Notes under the pieces: model-generated | What the model was told of the DNA's origin: nothing | Seen by the model: only the letters and a program-made list of their open reading frames with translations | Databases searched by the model: none | DNA from: Flavonifractor sp. An306 | GTDB taxonomy: Bacteria > Bacillota > Clostridia > Oscillospirales > Oscillospiraceae | Direction of reading: 5' to 3' | Assembly: GCF_002159455.1 (NCBI RefSeq) | Contig: NZ_NFIQ01000014.1 | Span: 1 to 61,759 of the forward strand | DNA: 61,759 bases | Made by a program: the position numbers and the translations under genes | Shown here: positions 46,877 to 55,169 of the stretch, piece by piece | How the letters are laid out: each line of letters opens with the position of its first letter | Position numbering within the stretch: the first letter of the stretch is position 1

Positions 46877-48283
46877 TTACCGCTGGTCCAGGGGTACGAA
46901 GGTGCGCATGGGAGCCACCGCCTTGTAGGCGGGGCGGATGATCCGGTTGCCGGGCTGGTAGACCTCCTCGATACGGTGGGCGCACCAGCCCACGATGCGG
47001 GCCACGGCAAACAGGGGGGTGTACAGCTCCTGGGGAATGCCCATCATCTTGTACACCATGCCGGAGAACAGGTCCACGTTGGCGCACACCACCTTGCTCT
47101 CCCCCTTGACGGAGAGGAGCATCTCGGGGGTAAGCCGCTCCACCGCCTCATAGAGCTGGAACTCGTCCTCCATGCCCTTGGTCTGGGCCAGCTGCCTGGC
47201 AAACTTCTTCAGGATCACGGCCCGGGGGTCGGACAGGGTGTAGATGGCGTGGCCCATGCCGTAGATGAGGCCGGACCGGTCCCCCGCCTCCTTCCGCAGT
47301 AGCCTGCCCAGGAAGTCCCTGATCTCGTCGTCGTCCTTCCAGTCCTTCACGCCCTCCTCAATATAGCCAAACATCTCCATGACCTTCTTGTTGGCGCCGC
47401 CGTGCCGGGGCCCCTTCAGGGAGCCCACCGCCGCGGCGATGGAGGAGTAGATGTCGGTGTCGGAGGAGGAGAGCACCCGGCAGGCAAAGGCGGAGTTGTT
47501 GCCGCCGCCGTGCTCGGCGTGGAGCACCAGGCACAGATCCAGCAGCCGGGCCTCCTGCTGGGTGAACTGGTTGTCGTGGCGGACGGAGTAGAGGAAGTTC
47601 TCCGCCACGCTGAGTCCCGGCTGGGGCCGGTGGAGATAGAGGGATTCGTCGTCGTAGTAGTGCCGCTTCACGGCGAAGGCGTGGGCCACGATGACGGGCA
47701 CCCGGGCGATGAGCTGGATGGCCTGCCGCAGCTGGTTGGGCAGGGACATGTCGTCGGGGTTGTCGTCATAGGAATAGAGGGCCAGCACCGACCGGGCCAG
47801 CTTGTTCATCACGTCGGGGCTGGGAGCCTTGATGATCATGTCCTCGGTAAACATGTGGGGCAGGGTGTGGTTGTCGGTGAGCAGCTGCTGGAAGGCCGCC
47901 AGCTGCTCCCGGGTGGGCAGCTGGCCGAAGAGCAGCAGGTAGGCCGTCTCCTCAAAGCCGAACCGGTCCTCACCCACGAAGCCGTCCACCAGCTCCTCCA
48001 CGTCAATGCCCCGGTACACCAGCTTGCCGGGGGCGGGCACCCGCTCGCCGTCCTGCAGGTAATAGCCCATGACGTTGCCGATCTGGGTCACGCCCGCCAT
48101 CACGCCGGTGCCGTCGGCGTTGCGCAGGCCCCGCTTCACGTTGTAGCGCTCATAATATGCCGGATCAATCTGGTTATGCTTCTGGTACTCCGCGCATAGA
48201 CTGGTGAGGAACCCTGCAAAGGCCTCGCGCTCCGCATTTTGCATCCAAACCCGCTCCTTCTCCCAAATTTTGATGGTATTCAT
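46877..48283 (-). CDS. Citrate/2-methylcitrate synthase
   Basis: 468 residues from ATG 48283 (AAAGGGATTACA upstream). Active-site regions: DLCLVLHAEHGGGNNSAFAC (first His), KGPRHGGANKKVMEMFGYI (second His region) and SGLIYGMGHAIYTLSDPRAV, with the C-terminal VCANVDLFSGMVYKMMGIP (Asp). The N-terminal 70 residues are longer than in short citrate synthases, as is usual in Clostridia. It condenses acetyl-CoA with oxaloacetate; a propionyl-CoA substrate cannot be excluded. Confidence 0.9.
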   Translation of the reverse strand: MNTIKIWEKERVWMQNAEREAFAGFLTSLCAEYQKHNQIDPAYYERYNVKRGLRNADGTGVMAGVTQIGNVMGYYLQDGERVPAPGKLVYRGIDVEELVDGFVGEDRFGFEETAYLLLFGQLPTREQLAAFQQLLTDNHTLPHMFTEDMIIKAPSPDVMNKLARSVLALYSYDDNPDDMSLPNQLRQAIQLIARVPVIVAHAFAVKRHYYDDESLYLHRPQPGLSVAENFLYSVRHDNQFTQQEARLLDLCLVLHAEHGGGNNSAFACRVLSSSDTDIYSSIAAAVGSLKGPRHGGANKKVMEMFGYIEEGVKDWKDDDEIRDFLGRLLRKEAGDRSGLIYGMGHAIYTLSDPRAVILKKFARQLAQTKGMEDEFQLYEAVERLTPEMLLSVKGESKVVCANVDLFSGMVYKMMGIPQELYTPLFAVARIVGWCAHRIEEVYQPGNRIIRPAYKAVAPMRTFVPLDQR

Positions 48284-48390
48284 TGTAATCCCTTTTTCCC
48301 CTGCCGTCAATCCAAAACAAGTTATTCCAAGGATTTTTGGCAAAACAACCTGAAGAGGATACCCACAACCAAGTTGGAAAGTGAATTGTG

Positions 48391-49443
48391 ATGAAGAATA
48401 ACTTGCAAAATTATGGACAGCGGTGGGGTGTGAAACAGGTGGTGGCCACGGCCCTGGCGCTGCTGCTGGTTCTGTTTCTGCTGCCGCTGCTGCTCTTCGG
48501 AACGGGAGGGCTGGAGCAGACGGAGCAGGCCGCCCCCACCGGCGAGCTGCCCATCGACCGGACCGTGGTCACCCCCAGCCCCTCGGCGGACAGCCAGACC
48601 CAGATCCGGGTGGCGCTGACCGACGGCAGCGTGCTCACCCTGGGGCTGGACCAGTACCTGTGGCGGGTGGTGGCGGCGGAGATGCCCGCCTCCTTTGAGC
48701 TGGAGGCGCTGAAGGCCCAGGCCGCCGCCGCCCGGACCTACACCCTGTCCAAGCTGGGGCGCACGGTGGAAAAGCACCCCGACGCCGACGTGTGCACCGA
48801 CATCACCTGCTGCCAGGCCTACATAGACCCGGACCAGGCCGCCGCCAACTGGGGGGACAATGGGGCGGCATACACCGCCAAGATCACCTCCGCCGTGTCG
48901 GAGACCGACGGGATGGCCGTTTTATACGATGGCCATCCCATTCAGGCGGTGTTTTTCTCCTCCGCCGCCGGGCGGACGGTGGACGCGGTGGAGGTGTGGG
49001 GCAATTCAGTGCCCTATCTCACCGGAGTGGACAGCCCCGAGGGGGACGAGGTGCCCAACTACCACTCCACCGTCACCTTTACCCTGGAGGAGTTCAAAAG
49101 CAAGCTGCTGGCCCAGTACCCCGACGCCGACCTGTCCGGGGACCCCGCCGGCTGGTTTCAGAACACCGTGCCCAACTCCGCCGGCGGGGTGGAGCAGGTG
49201 GACGTGGGGGGCGTCACCGTCTCCGGCGGGGCCCTGCGCACCCTGCTGGGACTGCGCTCCACCAGCTTTACTGTGACCGCCGACAGCCAGGGGGTGACCT
49301 TCTCGGTTACCGGCTACGGCCATGGGGTGGGTATGAGCCAGTACGGGGCCAACGCCCTGGCCAAGCAGGGCAAAACCTACGACGAGATCCTGAAGTGGTA
49401 CTACACCGGCGTGGAGGTGGCGCCCTATACGCCAGGGGGATGA
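48391..49443 (+). CDS. SpoIID/LytB-domain protein
   Basis: 350 residues from ATG 48391 (GTG one codon earlier possible). One membrane helix (VVATALALLLVLFLLPLLLF) is followed by the SpoIID domain: WRVVAAEMPASFELEALKAQ, AAAARTYTLSKLG, then IQAVFFSSAAGRTVDAVEVW and the C-terminal GYGHGVGMSQYGANALAKQG. SpoIID is a lytic transglycosylase that thins peptidoglycan during engulfment of the forespore, so its presence suggests a spore former. It stands alone rather than in a spo operon. Confidence 0.9.
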   Translation: MKNNLQNYGQRWGVKQVVATALALLLVLFLLPLLLFGTGGLEQTEQAAPTGELPIDRTVVTPSPSADSQTQIRVALTDGSVLTLGLDQYLWRVVAAEMPASFELEALKAQAAAARTYTLSKLGRTVEKHPDADVCTDITCCQAYIDPDQAAANWGDNGAAYTAKITSAVSETDGMAVLYDGHPIQAVFFSSAAGRTVDAVEVWGNSVPYLTGVDSPEGDEVPNYHSTVTFTLEEFKSKLLAQYPDADLSGDPAGWFQNTVPNSAGGVEQVDVGGVTVSGGALRTLLGLRSTSFTVTADSQGVTFSVTGYGHGVGMSQYGANALAKQGKTYDEILKWYYTGVEVAPYTPGG

Positions 49444-49480
49444 TTTTTGAACAGGCTCCCTGAAAATCTTTTAGTTGCTG

Positions 49481-49509
49481 TTGTCAAAAAACTGCCGCTT
49501 TGGTATAAT
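49481..49509 (+). promoter_or_regulatory. Promoter of the flavoprotein gene
   Basis: TTGTCA, 17-nt spacer and TATAAT (49,504-49,509) preceded by TTTGG (TG-extended). Confidence 0.75.
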
Positions 49510-49569
49510 ACTAACTTGGATAGGCATGTGTGATGCCTGCCTAATATAACGAAAAGTGAGAGATCGCAC

Positions 49570-50964
49570 ATGAACACACGGTATGACGTTGCCATTCTGG
49601 GCTGCGGAGAGGCCGGCATCTTCGCCGGGTACGAGCTGATGCACCGCAATCCCAACCTGAAGGTGGTGGCCCTGGACCAGGGGGCCGACATCTATACCCG
49701 CAGCTGCCCCATCGTGGCGGGCAAGGTGAAGGAGTGCATCCACTGCAAGGTGTGCGGCACCATGTGCGGCTTTGGCGGCGCCGGCGCCTTTTCCGACGGC
49801 AAGTACAACTTCACCACCGCCTTCGGCGGCTGGCTCACCGACTTCATGCCCCGGGAAGAGGTGATGGGCCTCATTGACTATGTGGACTCCATCAACATGA
49901 AGCACGGGGCCACTGACAAGGTGTTCTCCACCGACACCCCGGCGGCCCGGGCGCTGGAGAAAAAGGCTCTGGAGCACGACCTGCACCTGCTCCAGGCCCG
50001 GTGCAAGCACCTGGGCACCGAGAACAACCTGAAAATCCTCCAGAGCATCTATGAGGAGTGCCGCAAGGGGGTGGAGTTCCGATTCCACACCCCGGTGACC
50101 AGGATCGAAAACCTCAACGGCGAGGGCTACCGCCTGATCACCCAGCAGGGCGACGAGATCGACTGTACCTGGCTCATCGCCGGGCCCGGCCGCTCGGGGG
50201 CGGAGTGGTTCTCCAACCAGTGCAAGGAACTGGGCATCCAGCTCATCAACAACCAGGTGGACATCGGCGTGCGGGTGGAGCTGCCCGCCAAGGTCTTTGA
50301 GCACATCACCGACGTGGTGTACGAGTCCAAGCTGGTCTACCGCACCAAGCAGTACGGCGACCCGGTGCGCACCTTCTGCATGAACCCCTACGGCCATGTG
50401 GTGGCCGAGAGCGTGGAGGGGATCAACACCGTCAACGGCCACTCCTACTCCGACCCCGCCCTCCAGAGCGAGAATACCAACTTCGCCCTGCTGGTGTCCA
50501 ACCGGTTCACCCAGCCCTTCAACGAGCCCTACCGCTACGGCAAGCACATCGCCTCCCTGTCCAACATGCTGGCCGGCGGCGTGCTCGTGCAGCGGTTCGG
50601 CGATCTGGTCAGCGGCATCCGCACCAACGAGCACCGGCTGGGCAAGTCCTTCGTCCGTCCCACCCTCACCGCTGCCGTGCCCGGCGACCTGTCCCTGGCC
50701 CTGCCCAAGCGGCAGCTGGACGACATCATTGAGATGATCTATCAGCTGGACAAGATCGCCCCCGGCACCGCCAACTACGACACCCTGCTCTACGGCGCGG
50801 AGGTAAAGTTCTACTCCGCCCGGCTGGCCCTGTCCGGCGAGCTGGAGACCTCCCTGCCCGGCTTCTTCGCCGTGGGCGACGGGGCGGGCATCACCCGGGG
50901 CCTGGCCCAGGCCGGCGCCTCCGGCGTCAAGGCCGCCCAGGTGATCCTGAGCCGTCTGGGCTGA
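49570..50964 (+). CDS. FAD-dependent oxidoreductase with Cys-rich insertion
   Basis: 464 residues. FAD-binding GCGEAGIFAGYELMHRNPN (GxGxxG) at residues 11-29, a C-terminal FAVGDGAGITRGLAQAGASG flavin motif, and an early CIHCKVCGTMCGFGGAGAFS stretch with four Cys that could bind a metal cluster or act in redox. It is related to YhaM/DUF-type NAD(P)/FAD dehydrogenases of anaerobes without known substrate. It is a monocistronic gene with its own promoter and a terminator at 50,975. Confidence 0.85.
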   Translation: MNTRYDVAILGCGEAGIFAGYELMHRNPNLKVVALDQGADIYTRSCPIVAGKVKECIHCKVCGTMCGFGGAGAFSDGKYNFTTAFGGWLTDFMPREEVMGLIDYVDSINMKHGATDKVFSTDTPAARALEKKALEHDLHLLQARCKHLGTENNLKILQSIYEECRKGVEFRFHTPVTRIENLNGEGYRLITQQGDEIDCTWLIAGPGRSGAEWFSNQCKELGIQLINNQVDIGVRVELPAKVFEHITDVVYESKLVYRTKQYGDPVRTFCMNPYGHVVAESVEGINTVNGHSYSDPALQSENTNFALLVSNRFTQPFNEPYRYGKHIASLSNMLAGGVLVQRFGDLVSGIRTNEHRLGKSFVRPTLTAAVPGDLSLALPKRQLDDIIEMIYQLDKIAPGTANYDTLLYGAEVKFYSARLALSGELETSLPGFFAVGDGAGITRGLAQAGASGVKAAQVILSRLG

Positions 50965-50974
50965 CACTGGATAC

Positions 50975-51013
50975 AAAAAAACTGCCGCAGGCCATGGCCC
51001 GCGGCAGTTTTTA
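50975..51013. terminator. Bidirectional terminator, flavoprotein and YczE-like genes
   Basis: AAACTGCCGC pairs with GCGGCAGTTT around a GC-rich loop; A- and T-runs on both sides. Confidence 0.85.
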
Positions 51014-51037
51014 TCTTGTTTCCTTCCGCCGTTACCC

Positions 51038-51700
51038 TTACGTATGGGCCAGCGACGGGTGCCTGTGCTCCCACACACGCTGGATCCGGCGGCAGAAAAA
51101 GCGGGAGATGGACCCCACTGTGAGGGCGCACACCACCGTGCCCTCCCGCAGGCCGTGGACCGACCGCAGGCACAGCAGGGATACCAGCAGCGCGGCGCAC
51201 AGCATGGCCAGGTCGTAACCCGTCTTGGTCTTGCCGAAGTCCCAGCCGAACACCTGGCTGCAGGTGCGTACAAAGCCCTCGCAGGGGAGAATCAGCACGT
51301 TGGGGACCACCTCCAGGGCCACGCCCAGCCCCAGGAAACCGCAGCCCAGCAGCAGCACCACCCACCGGCCGGCATAGGACGACGGCACCAGGGCGGACAG
51401 CAGATCCATCCACAGGTCAATGCAGGCGGAAAACACAAAGGTGGCCGGAACCTGCAGCAGCTGGATGGGCTGAAACTTGCTGCGCAGCAGCAGCGCCTGT
51501 CCCCCCAGCATGGCGCAGTTCACCAGGAAGGTAAAGCACCCCAAGGATACGCCGGGAAACACAAAGGTCAGCACATAGGCCAGACTGGATACCGCCGACG
51601 TCCCCATGCCCGCCAGGGTAATGAGGGCGATCCCCAGCGCGGAGCTCACCACGCCGGCAAAAAACATCAGATACCGCCGGGGCAGGGGTGCATGGTCCAT
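51038..51700 (-). CDS. YczE/YitT-like membrane protein
   Basis: 220 residues from ATG 51700 (GGAGGCGTATCAA upstream). Five to six membrane helices, beginning YLMFFAGVVSSALGIALITL, with the family motif MGTSAVSSLAYVLTF and, later, ALEVVPNVLILPCEGFVRTC. YczE/YyaS proteins are membrane proteins of unknown function in Firmicutes. No partner gene is near. Confidence 0.8.
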   Translation of the reverse strand: MDHAPLPRRYLMFFAGVVSSALGIALITLAGMGTSAVSSLAYVLTFVFPGVSLGCFTFLVNCAMLGGQALLLRSKFQPIQLLQVPATFVFSACIDLWMDLLSALVPSSYAGRWVVLLLGCGFLGLGVALEVVPNVLILPCEGFVRTCSQVFGWDFGKTKTGYDLAMLCAALLVSLLCLRSVHGLREGTVVCALTVGSISRFFCRRIQRVWEHRHPSLAHT

Positions 51701-52114
51701 TTGATACGCCTCCAAAAAATTATTTTTTAGTACTAATAATAGTTTAGCACCAAAAATCACCCGGTTCAAGGGCAACTTTACCTAAATTTGGTGTATCTTT
51801 TTTGCCAATTTGACAAAGCCTTCCTGCCGGACACCATAAATTCCGTTTGGTTGTTGTTATACAGAGAAATATACATCGTAACGGGCCCATGTGGATTTGG
51901 TAAAAACCAGACTGGAGAAGGGTTTTCCACATTGTCCACATGGTTTTCCACAGTTTTGCACAGTTTTGCACAGCCTGTGGATATTCAAAAATCGTTGACA
52001 TAAGACCAGTCAAGAGAAAAAACCACGTCGCTTTCGCCAAAGTTTTTTCCTCCCCAAGTGGGACGAAATCTGGTATAATTCGGTCAACACAAGGTTGACT
52101 CTGAGGTGATGATC
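51701..52114. other. Non-coding gap with a cluster of DnaA-box-like nonamers upstream of mnmE
   Basis: Six nonamers close to the DnaA box lie within 62 bp: TTTTCCACA (51,923), TTGTCCACA (51,932), TTTTCCACA (51,944), TTTTGCACA (51,954 and 51,964) and, inverted, TGTGGATAT (51,976). Three have a 10-bp period. An AT-rich tract with TAG/TAA triplets (about 51,714-51,745) is 180 bp to the left. An extended -10 (TGGTATAAT, about 52,070) serves mnmE. Candidate oriC part, or a DnaA-controlled promoter. Confidence 0.6.
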
Positions 52115-53479
52115 ATGTCCGATACCATCGCAGCCATCGCCACCGGCCCGGCCCCCGGAGCCATTGGGATTCTGCGGCTTTCCGGGCCGGGGGCCATTCC
52201 CGCCGCCTCTGCCGTGTTCCGCCCCGCCGGGGGGCGGCCTCTGGAGGAATCCAGGGACCGGCAGCTGGTGTACGGCTCTCTGCTGGGGGCGGACGGGGCC
52301 GTCATTGACCAGGCCCTGGCCACCATTTCCCACGGTCCCCACAGCTACACCGGGGAGGACACGGCGGAACTGCAGTGTCACGGCTCCCCCATGGTGCTCA
52401 CCCTGGCTCTGGAGGCCCTGTTCGCCCAGGGGGTGCGGCAGGCGGGACCGGGAGAATTCACCCGCCGGGCCCTGCTCAACGGCCGGATGGACCTGGCCCA
52501 GGCGGAGGCGGTGGCCGACCTGATCGACGCGGAGACCCCCGCCGCCGTCCACCAGGCCGCCGGGCAGCTCTCCGGCGCCCTGAGCCGCCGGGTACAGGGC
52601 ATTTACGACGCTCTGGTGGACCTGCTGGCCCACTTCCACGCCGTGCTGGACTACCCCGACGAGGACATCGACCCCTTCCGGGCGGACACCATCCGAACCG
52701 GGCTGGAAACCGCCAAAGGGGAGCTGTCCGCCCTGCTGGCCACTTACGACCGGGGCCGGTATCTGGCGGGGGGTATCCCCTGCGCCCTCATCGGCCGGCC
52801 CAATGCCGGCAAGTCCTCCCTGCTCAACGCCCTGGCGGGGTACGAGCGGGCCATCGTCACCCCGGTGCCCGGCACCACAAGGGACACGGTGGAGGCCCGC
52901 TGCCGGCTGGGCAGCGTGACCCTGCGGGTGATCGACACCGCCGGCATCCGGGAGGCGGCCGACGAGGTGGAGCGCATCGGGGTGGAGCGCAGCCGGGCCG
53001 CCCTGGAGGAGGCCGCCCTGGTGCTGCTGCTGTGCGACGGCTCGGTGCCCTTTACGGCGGAGGACGCCGCCCTGTTGAAGGAGGCAACGGCCCACGCCCC
53101 CACCATTCTGGTGTGGACCAAGGGGGATCTGCCCGCCGCCCCCCTTCCGGCGCTGGACCCCATGCCGCCGGTGGTGGAGCTCAGCGCGAAAACCGGCCAG
53201 GGGCTGGAGGCGCTGGCAAAGGCGGTGGATCGGCTGTTCCCCTCCGGCGGACAGGGGGCGGCGGGAGAGCTGCTCACCAACCTGCGGCAAGCCCAGGCCG
53301 CCCGGCGGGCGCTGGACAGCGTGGCCCGGGCGGAGGACAGCCTGGAGGCGGGGATCACCCCCGACGCCCTGCTCACCGATGTGGAGGAGGCCCTGTCCGC
53401 CCTGGGAGAGCTCACCGGCGCCAACCTGCGGGAGGACATCACCGCCCGGATCTTTGCGCGCTTCTGCGTGGGAAAATAA
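52115..53479 (+). CDS. mnmE: tRNA-modifying GTPase MnmE
   Basis: 454 residues from ATG 52115 (GAGGTGATGATC upstream). Opening ISDT-type MSDTIAAIATGPAPGAIGIL with the folate-binding domain, G domain with GRPNAGKSSLLNALAGYERA and the TPVPGTTRDTV loop, DTAGIRE, and the C-terminal FCVGK with the essential Cys. With MnmG it modifies uridine 34 of several tRNAs. mnmG does not follow, unlike in many Firmicutes. Confidence 0.96.
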   Translation: MSDTIAAIATGPAPGAIGILRLSGPGAIPAASAVFRPAGGRPLEESRDRQLVYGSLLGADGAVIDQALATISHGPHSYTGEDTAELQCHGSPMVLTLALEALFAQGVRQAGPGEFTRRALLNGRMDLAQAEAVADLIDAETPAAVHQAAGQLSGALSRRVQGIYDALVDLLAHFHAVLDYPDEDIDPFRADTIRTGLETAKGELSALLATYDRGRYLAGGIPCALIGRPNAGKSSLLNALAGYERAIVTPVPGTTRDTVEARCRLGSVTLRVIDTAGIREAADEVERIGVERSRAALEEAALVLLLCDGSVPFTAEDAALLKEATAHAPTILVWTKGDLPAAPLPALDPMPPVVELSAKTGQGLEALAKAVDRLFPSGGQGAAGELLTNLRQAQAARRALDSVARAEDSLEAGITPDALLTDVEEALSALGELTGANLREDITARIFARFCVGK

Positions 53480-53480
53480 A

Positions 53481-53523
53481 AAACCATCGCCCGCCGCAAG
53501 CACAATGCGGCGGGCGATGGTTT
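53481..53523. terminator. Bidirectional terminator, mnmE and CsoR-type genes
   Basis: An 18-bp perfect stem (53,481-53,498 with 53,506-53,523) between convergent genes, with A/T-rich ends. Confidence 0.9.
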
Positions 53524-53799
53524 TCAGCTCATGCGGGAAAAGTGCTCGATGGCCTTGGCAAATTCGGAAATGGTCTTGTCGGCGTCCCCGTGCTCGATGC
53601 CGTCCCGGACACAGTGGTTGAGATGGCCCTCCAGCACCACCTGGCCCACCTTGTGGAGGGCGCTTTTGGCGGCGTTGATCTGCATCAGCATCTCCTCGCA
53701 GGGCACGTCCTCGTCCACCATCCGATCGATGGCGTTGAGCTGGCCGATGACCTTTCTCAGCCGGCGGTGCAGATTGTCTGCGTCCATACACTGTCTCAT
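53524..53799 (-). CDS. CsoR/FrmR-family metal or formaldehyde sensor
   Basis: 91 residues from ATG 53799 (CAGGAGAGTGAGCAC upstream). The all-helical fold is evident: NLHRRLRKVIGQLNAIDRMV, the first ligand Cys in EDVPCEEMLMQI, and the His-x3-Cys pair in EGHLNHCVRDGI, matching the Cys-His-Cys copper site of CsoR. No copper ATPase or formaldehyde gene lies beside it, so the regulated target is elsewhere. Confidence 0.88.
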   Translation of the reverse strand: MRQCMDADNLHRRLRKVIGQLNAIDRMVDEDVPCEEMLMQINAAKSALHKVGQVVLEGHLNHCVRDGIEHGDADKTISEFAKAIEHFSRMS

Positions 53800-53869
53800 G
53801 TGCTCACTCTCCTGTAAAAGGTTGCAAAAAGCCGGCGCGCCAGGGGCGCGCCGGGCCGGGCGCGGGCAG

Positions 53870-54271
53870 TCAGCTCCGCTCCTCAAAACTGGCGCCGCAG
53901 TTGCGGCAGCTCACCGTGATCTTTCCCTTTCCCCGGGGCACCCGCAGGTACTGTCCGCAGTTGGGACATTTAAAATAGCGGTGTTCCTTGTCCCGGTGGA
54001 TGGTGTGGCGCATTTTCACCCAGCGGACGGCCGGCCCCACTGCGTGGAGGAACCGGGCGTTTTCCGCCCGGCGGCGGTCAATGCGCCGGGAGAACATGCG
54101 GAACAGATCCCACAGCAGCACCACCAGGGCCACCCAGGAGAGAAAGCCCATATGAGGCAGGCCGGACAGCAGGATCAAAACCACATAGGTGATGAGGAGG
54201 AAAAAGGAGAGCTGGTCGCTGCCATACCGCCCGTACATCAGTTTTCTGAAAAAATTCATCAGCATGAGCAA
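53870..54271 (-). CDS. Zinc-ribbon membrane protein
   Basis: 133 residues from TTG 54271, chosen because AAAGGAG lies 8 nt upstream; ATG alternatives follow within five codons. Two membrane helices (LSFFLLITYVVLILLSGL; FLSWVALVVLLWDLFRMF) are followed by a basic stretch and a C-terminal zinc ribbon with CPNCGQYLRVP and CRNCGASFEE. Function unknown; such proteins may tether a complex to the membrane. Confidence 0.75.
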   Translation of the reverse strand: MLMLMNFFRKLMYGRYGSDQLSFFLLITYVVLILLSGLPHMGFLSWVALVVLLWDLFRMFSRRIDRRRAENARFLHAVGPAVRWVKMRHTIHRDKEHRYFKCPNCGQYLRVPRGKGKITVSCRNCGASFEERS

Positions 54272-54448
54272 GGGTCGTCTCCTTTGGTCAGAAAGCTTAC
54301 ATTTTTCTTAAATAATATGATACCGCCTGAGGCTTTTTTCGTCAAGGAAGGAAACGTAAACAATATGTGAATTCAGCGGCGGAAAAAATGGCTTGCACCG
54401 GGGGAAAAAAGCCGGTATACTTGGGAAAAAAGCGGCGGAGGGGAACCC

Positions 54449-54931
54449 ATGGGACGCATTGACAAAGAGAACTATTATCTGGATATCGCCCAGACGGTGG
54501 CAGAGCGGGCCACCTGCCTGCGGCGGCACTACGGGGCCATTCTGGTGAAGAGCGACGAGATCATCGCCACCGGCTACAACGGCGCCCCCAGGGGCCGGAA
54601 AAACTGCGTGGATCTGAACTACTGCACCCGGGAGGCCCTGAATATCCCCTCCGGAGAGCGGTACGAGCTGTGCCGCTCGGTCCATGCGGAGGCCAACGCC
54701 ATTATCTCCGCCGCCCGCAGCGAGACCCTGGGGGCCACCCTGTACATGGCCTGCGTCAACCCGGCCACCGGGGAGCTGATCCCCGGCTCCACCTCCTGCT
54801 CCATGTGCCGGCGGCTCATCATCAACGCCGGCATCCAGCGGGTGGTCATCCGGGACACCCCCACCGACTACTCCGTGGTCCACGTGGAGGACTGGATCCG
54901 GGAGGACGACTCCCTCCCCGCCCGGCCCTGA
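54449..54931 (+). CDS. dCMP deaminase-type cytidine deaminase
   Basis: 160 residues. Zinc and proton-shuttle motif VHAEANAI (HAE) and the Cys pair STSCSMCRRLIINAG. The extra YNGAPRGRKNC region with additional Cys is typical of dCMP deaminase/ComEB. It deaminates dCMP to dUMP for dTMP synthesis, or CMP-like substrates. GGCGGAGGGGAACCC precedes ATG. Confidence 0.92.
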   Translation: MGRIDKENYYLDIAQTVAERATCLRRHYGAILVKSDEIIATGYNGAPRGRKNCVDLNYCTREALNIPSGERYELCRSVHAEANAIISAARSETLGATLYMACVNPATGELIPGSTSCSMCRRLIINAGIQRVVIRDTPTDYSVVHVEDWIREDDSLPARP

Positions 54932-54946
54932 AACCACACTATATGC

Positions 54947-54977
54947 GCCCCTGGACCGGAACCGGTCCGGGGGTTTT
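54947..54977 (+). terminator. Terminator after the deaminase gene
   Basis: CCCCTGGACCGG pairs with CCGGTCCGGGG, then GGTTTTT. Confidence 0.85.
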
Positions 54978-55169
54978 TGTGCGCACACGAATTTCCTTGA
55001 CAGAAGGATATGATAGGCCTTAAAATAGTCTAGGTGTAGTATTTTGAAGAACGAGGGGTACGTTCTTCCACTTTTGTGCAGATTGGACAAGTTTTGTCCG
55101 GCTGCAAACGTCAAATATACCAAGATCGAACTTTGAAAATTCCAGAAAGGGAGGTGTATTTCAGCCTTG

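Noticed and set aside
45180-47087. 635-codon minus-strand open frame opposite the MBL-fold gene
   Set aside because: Shadow frame: it covers the start and whole length of a gene with clear metal-binding motifs, and its translation is low-complexity.
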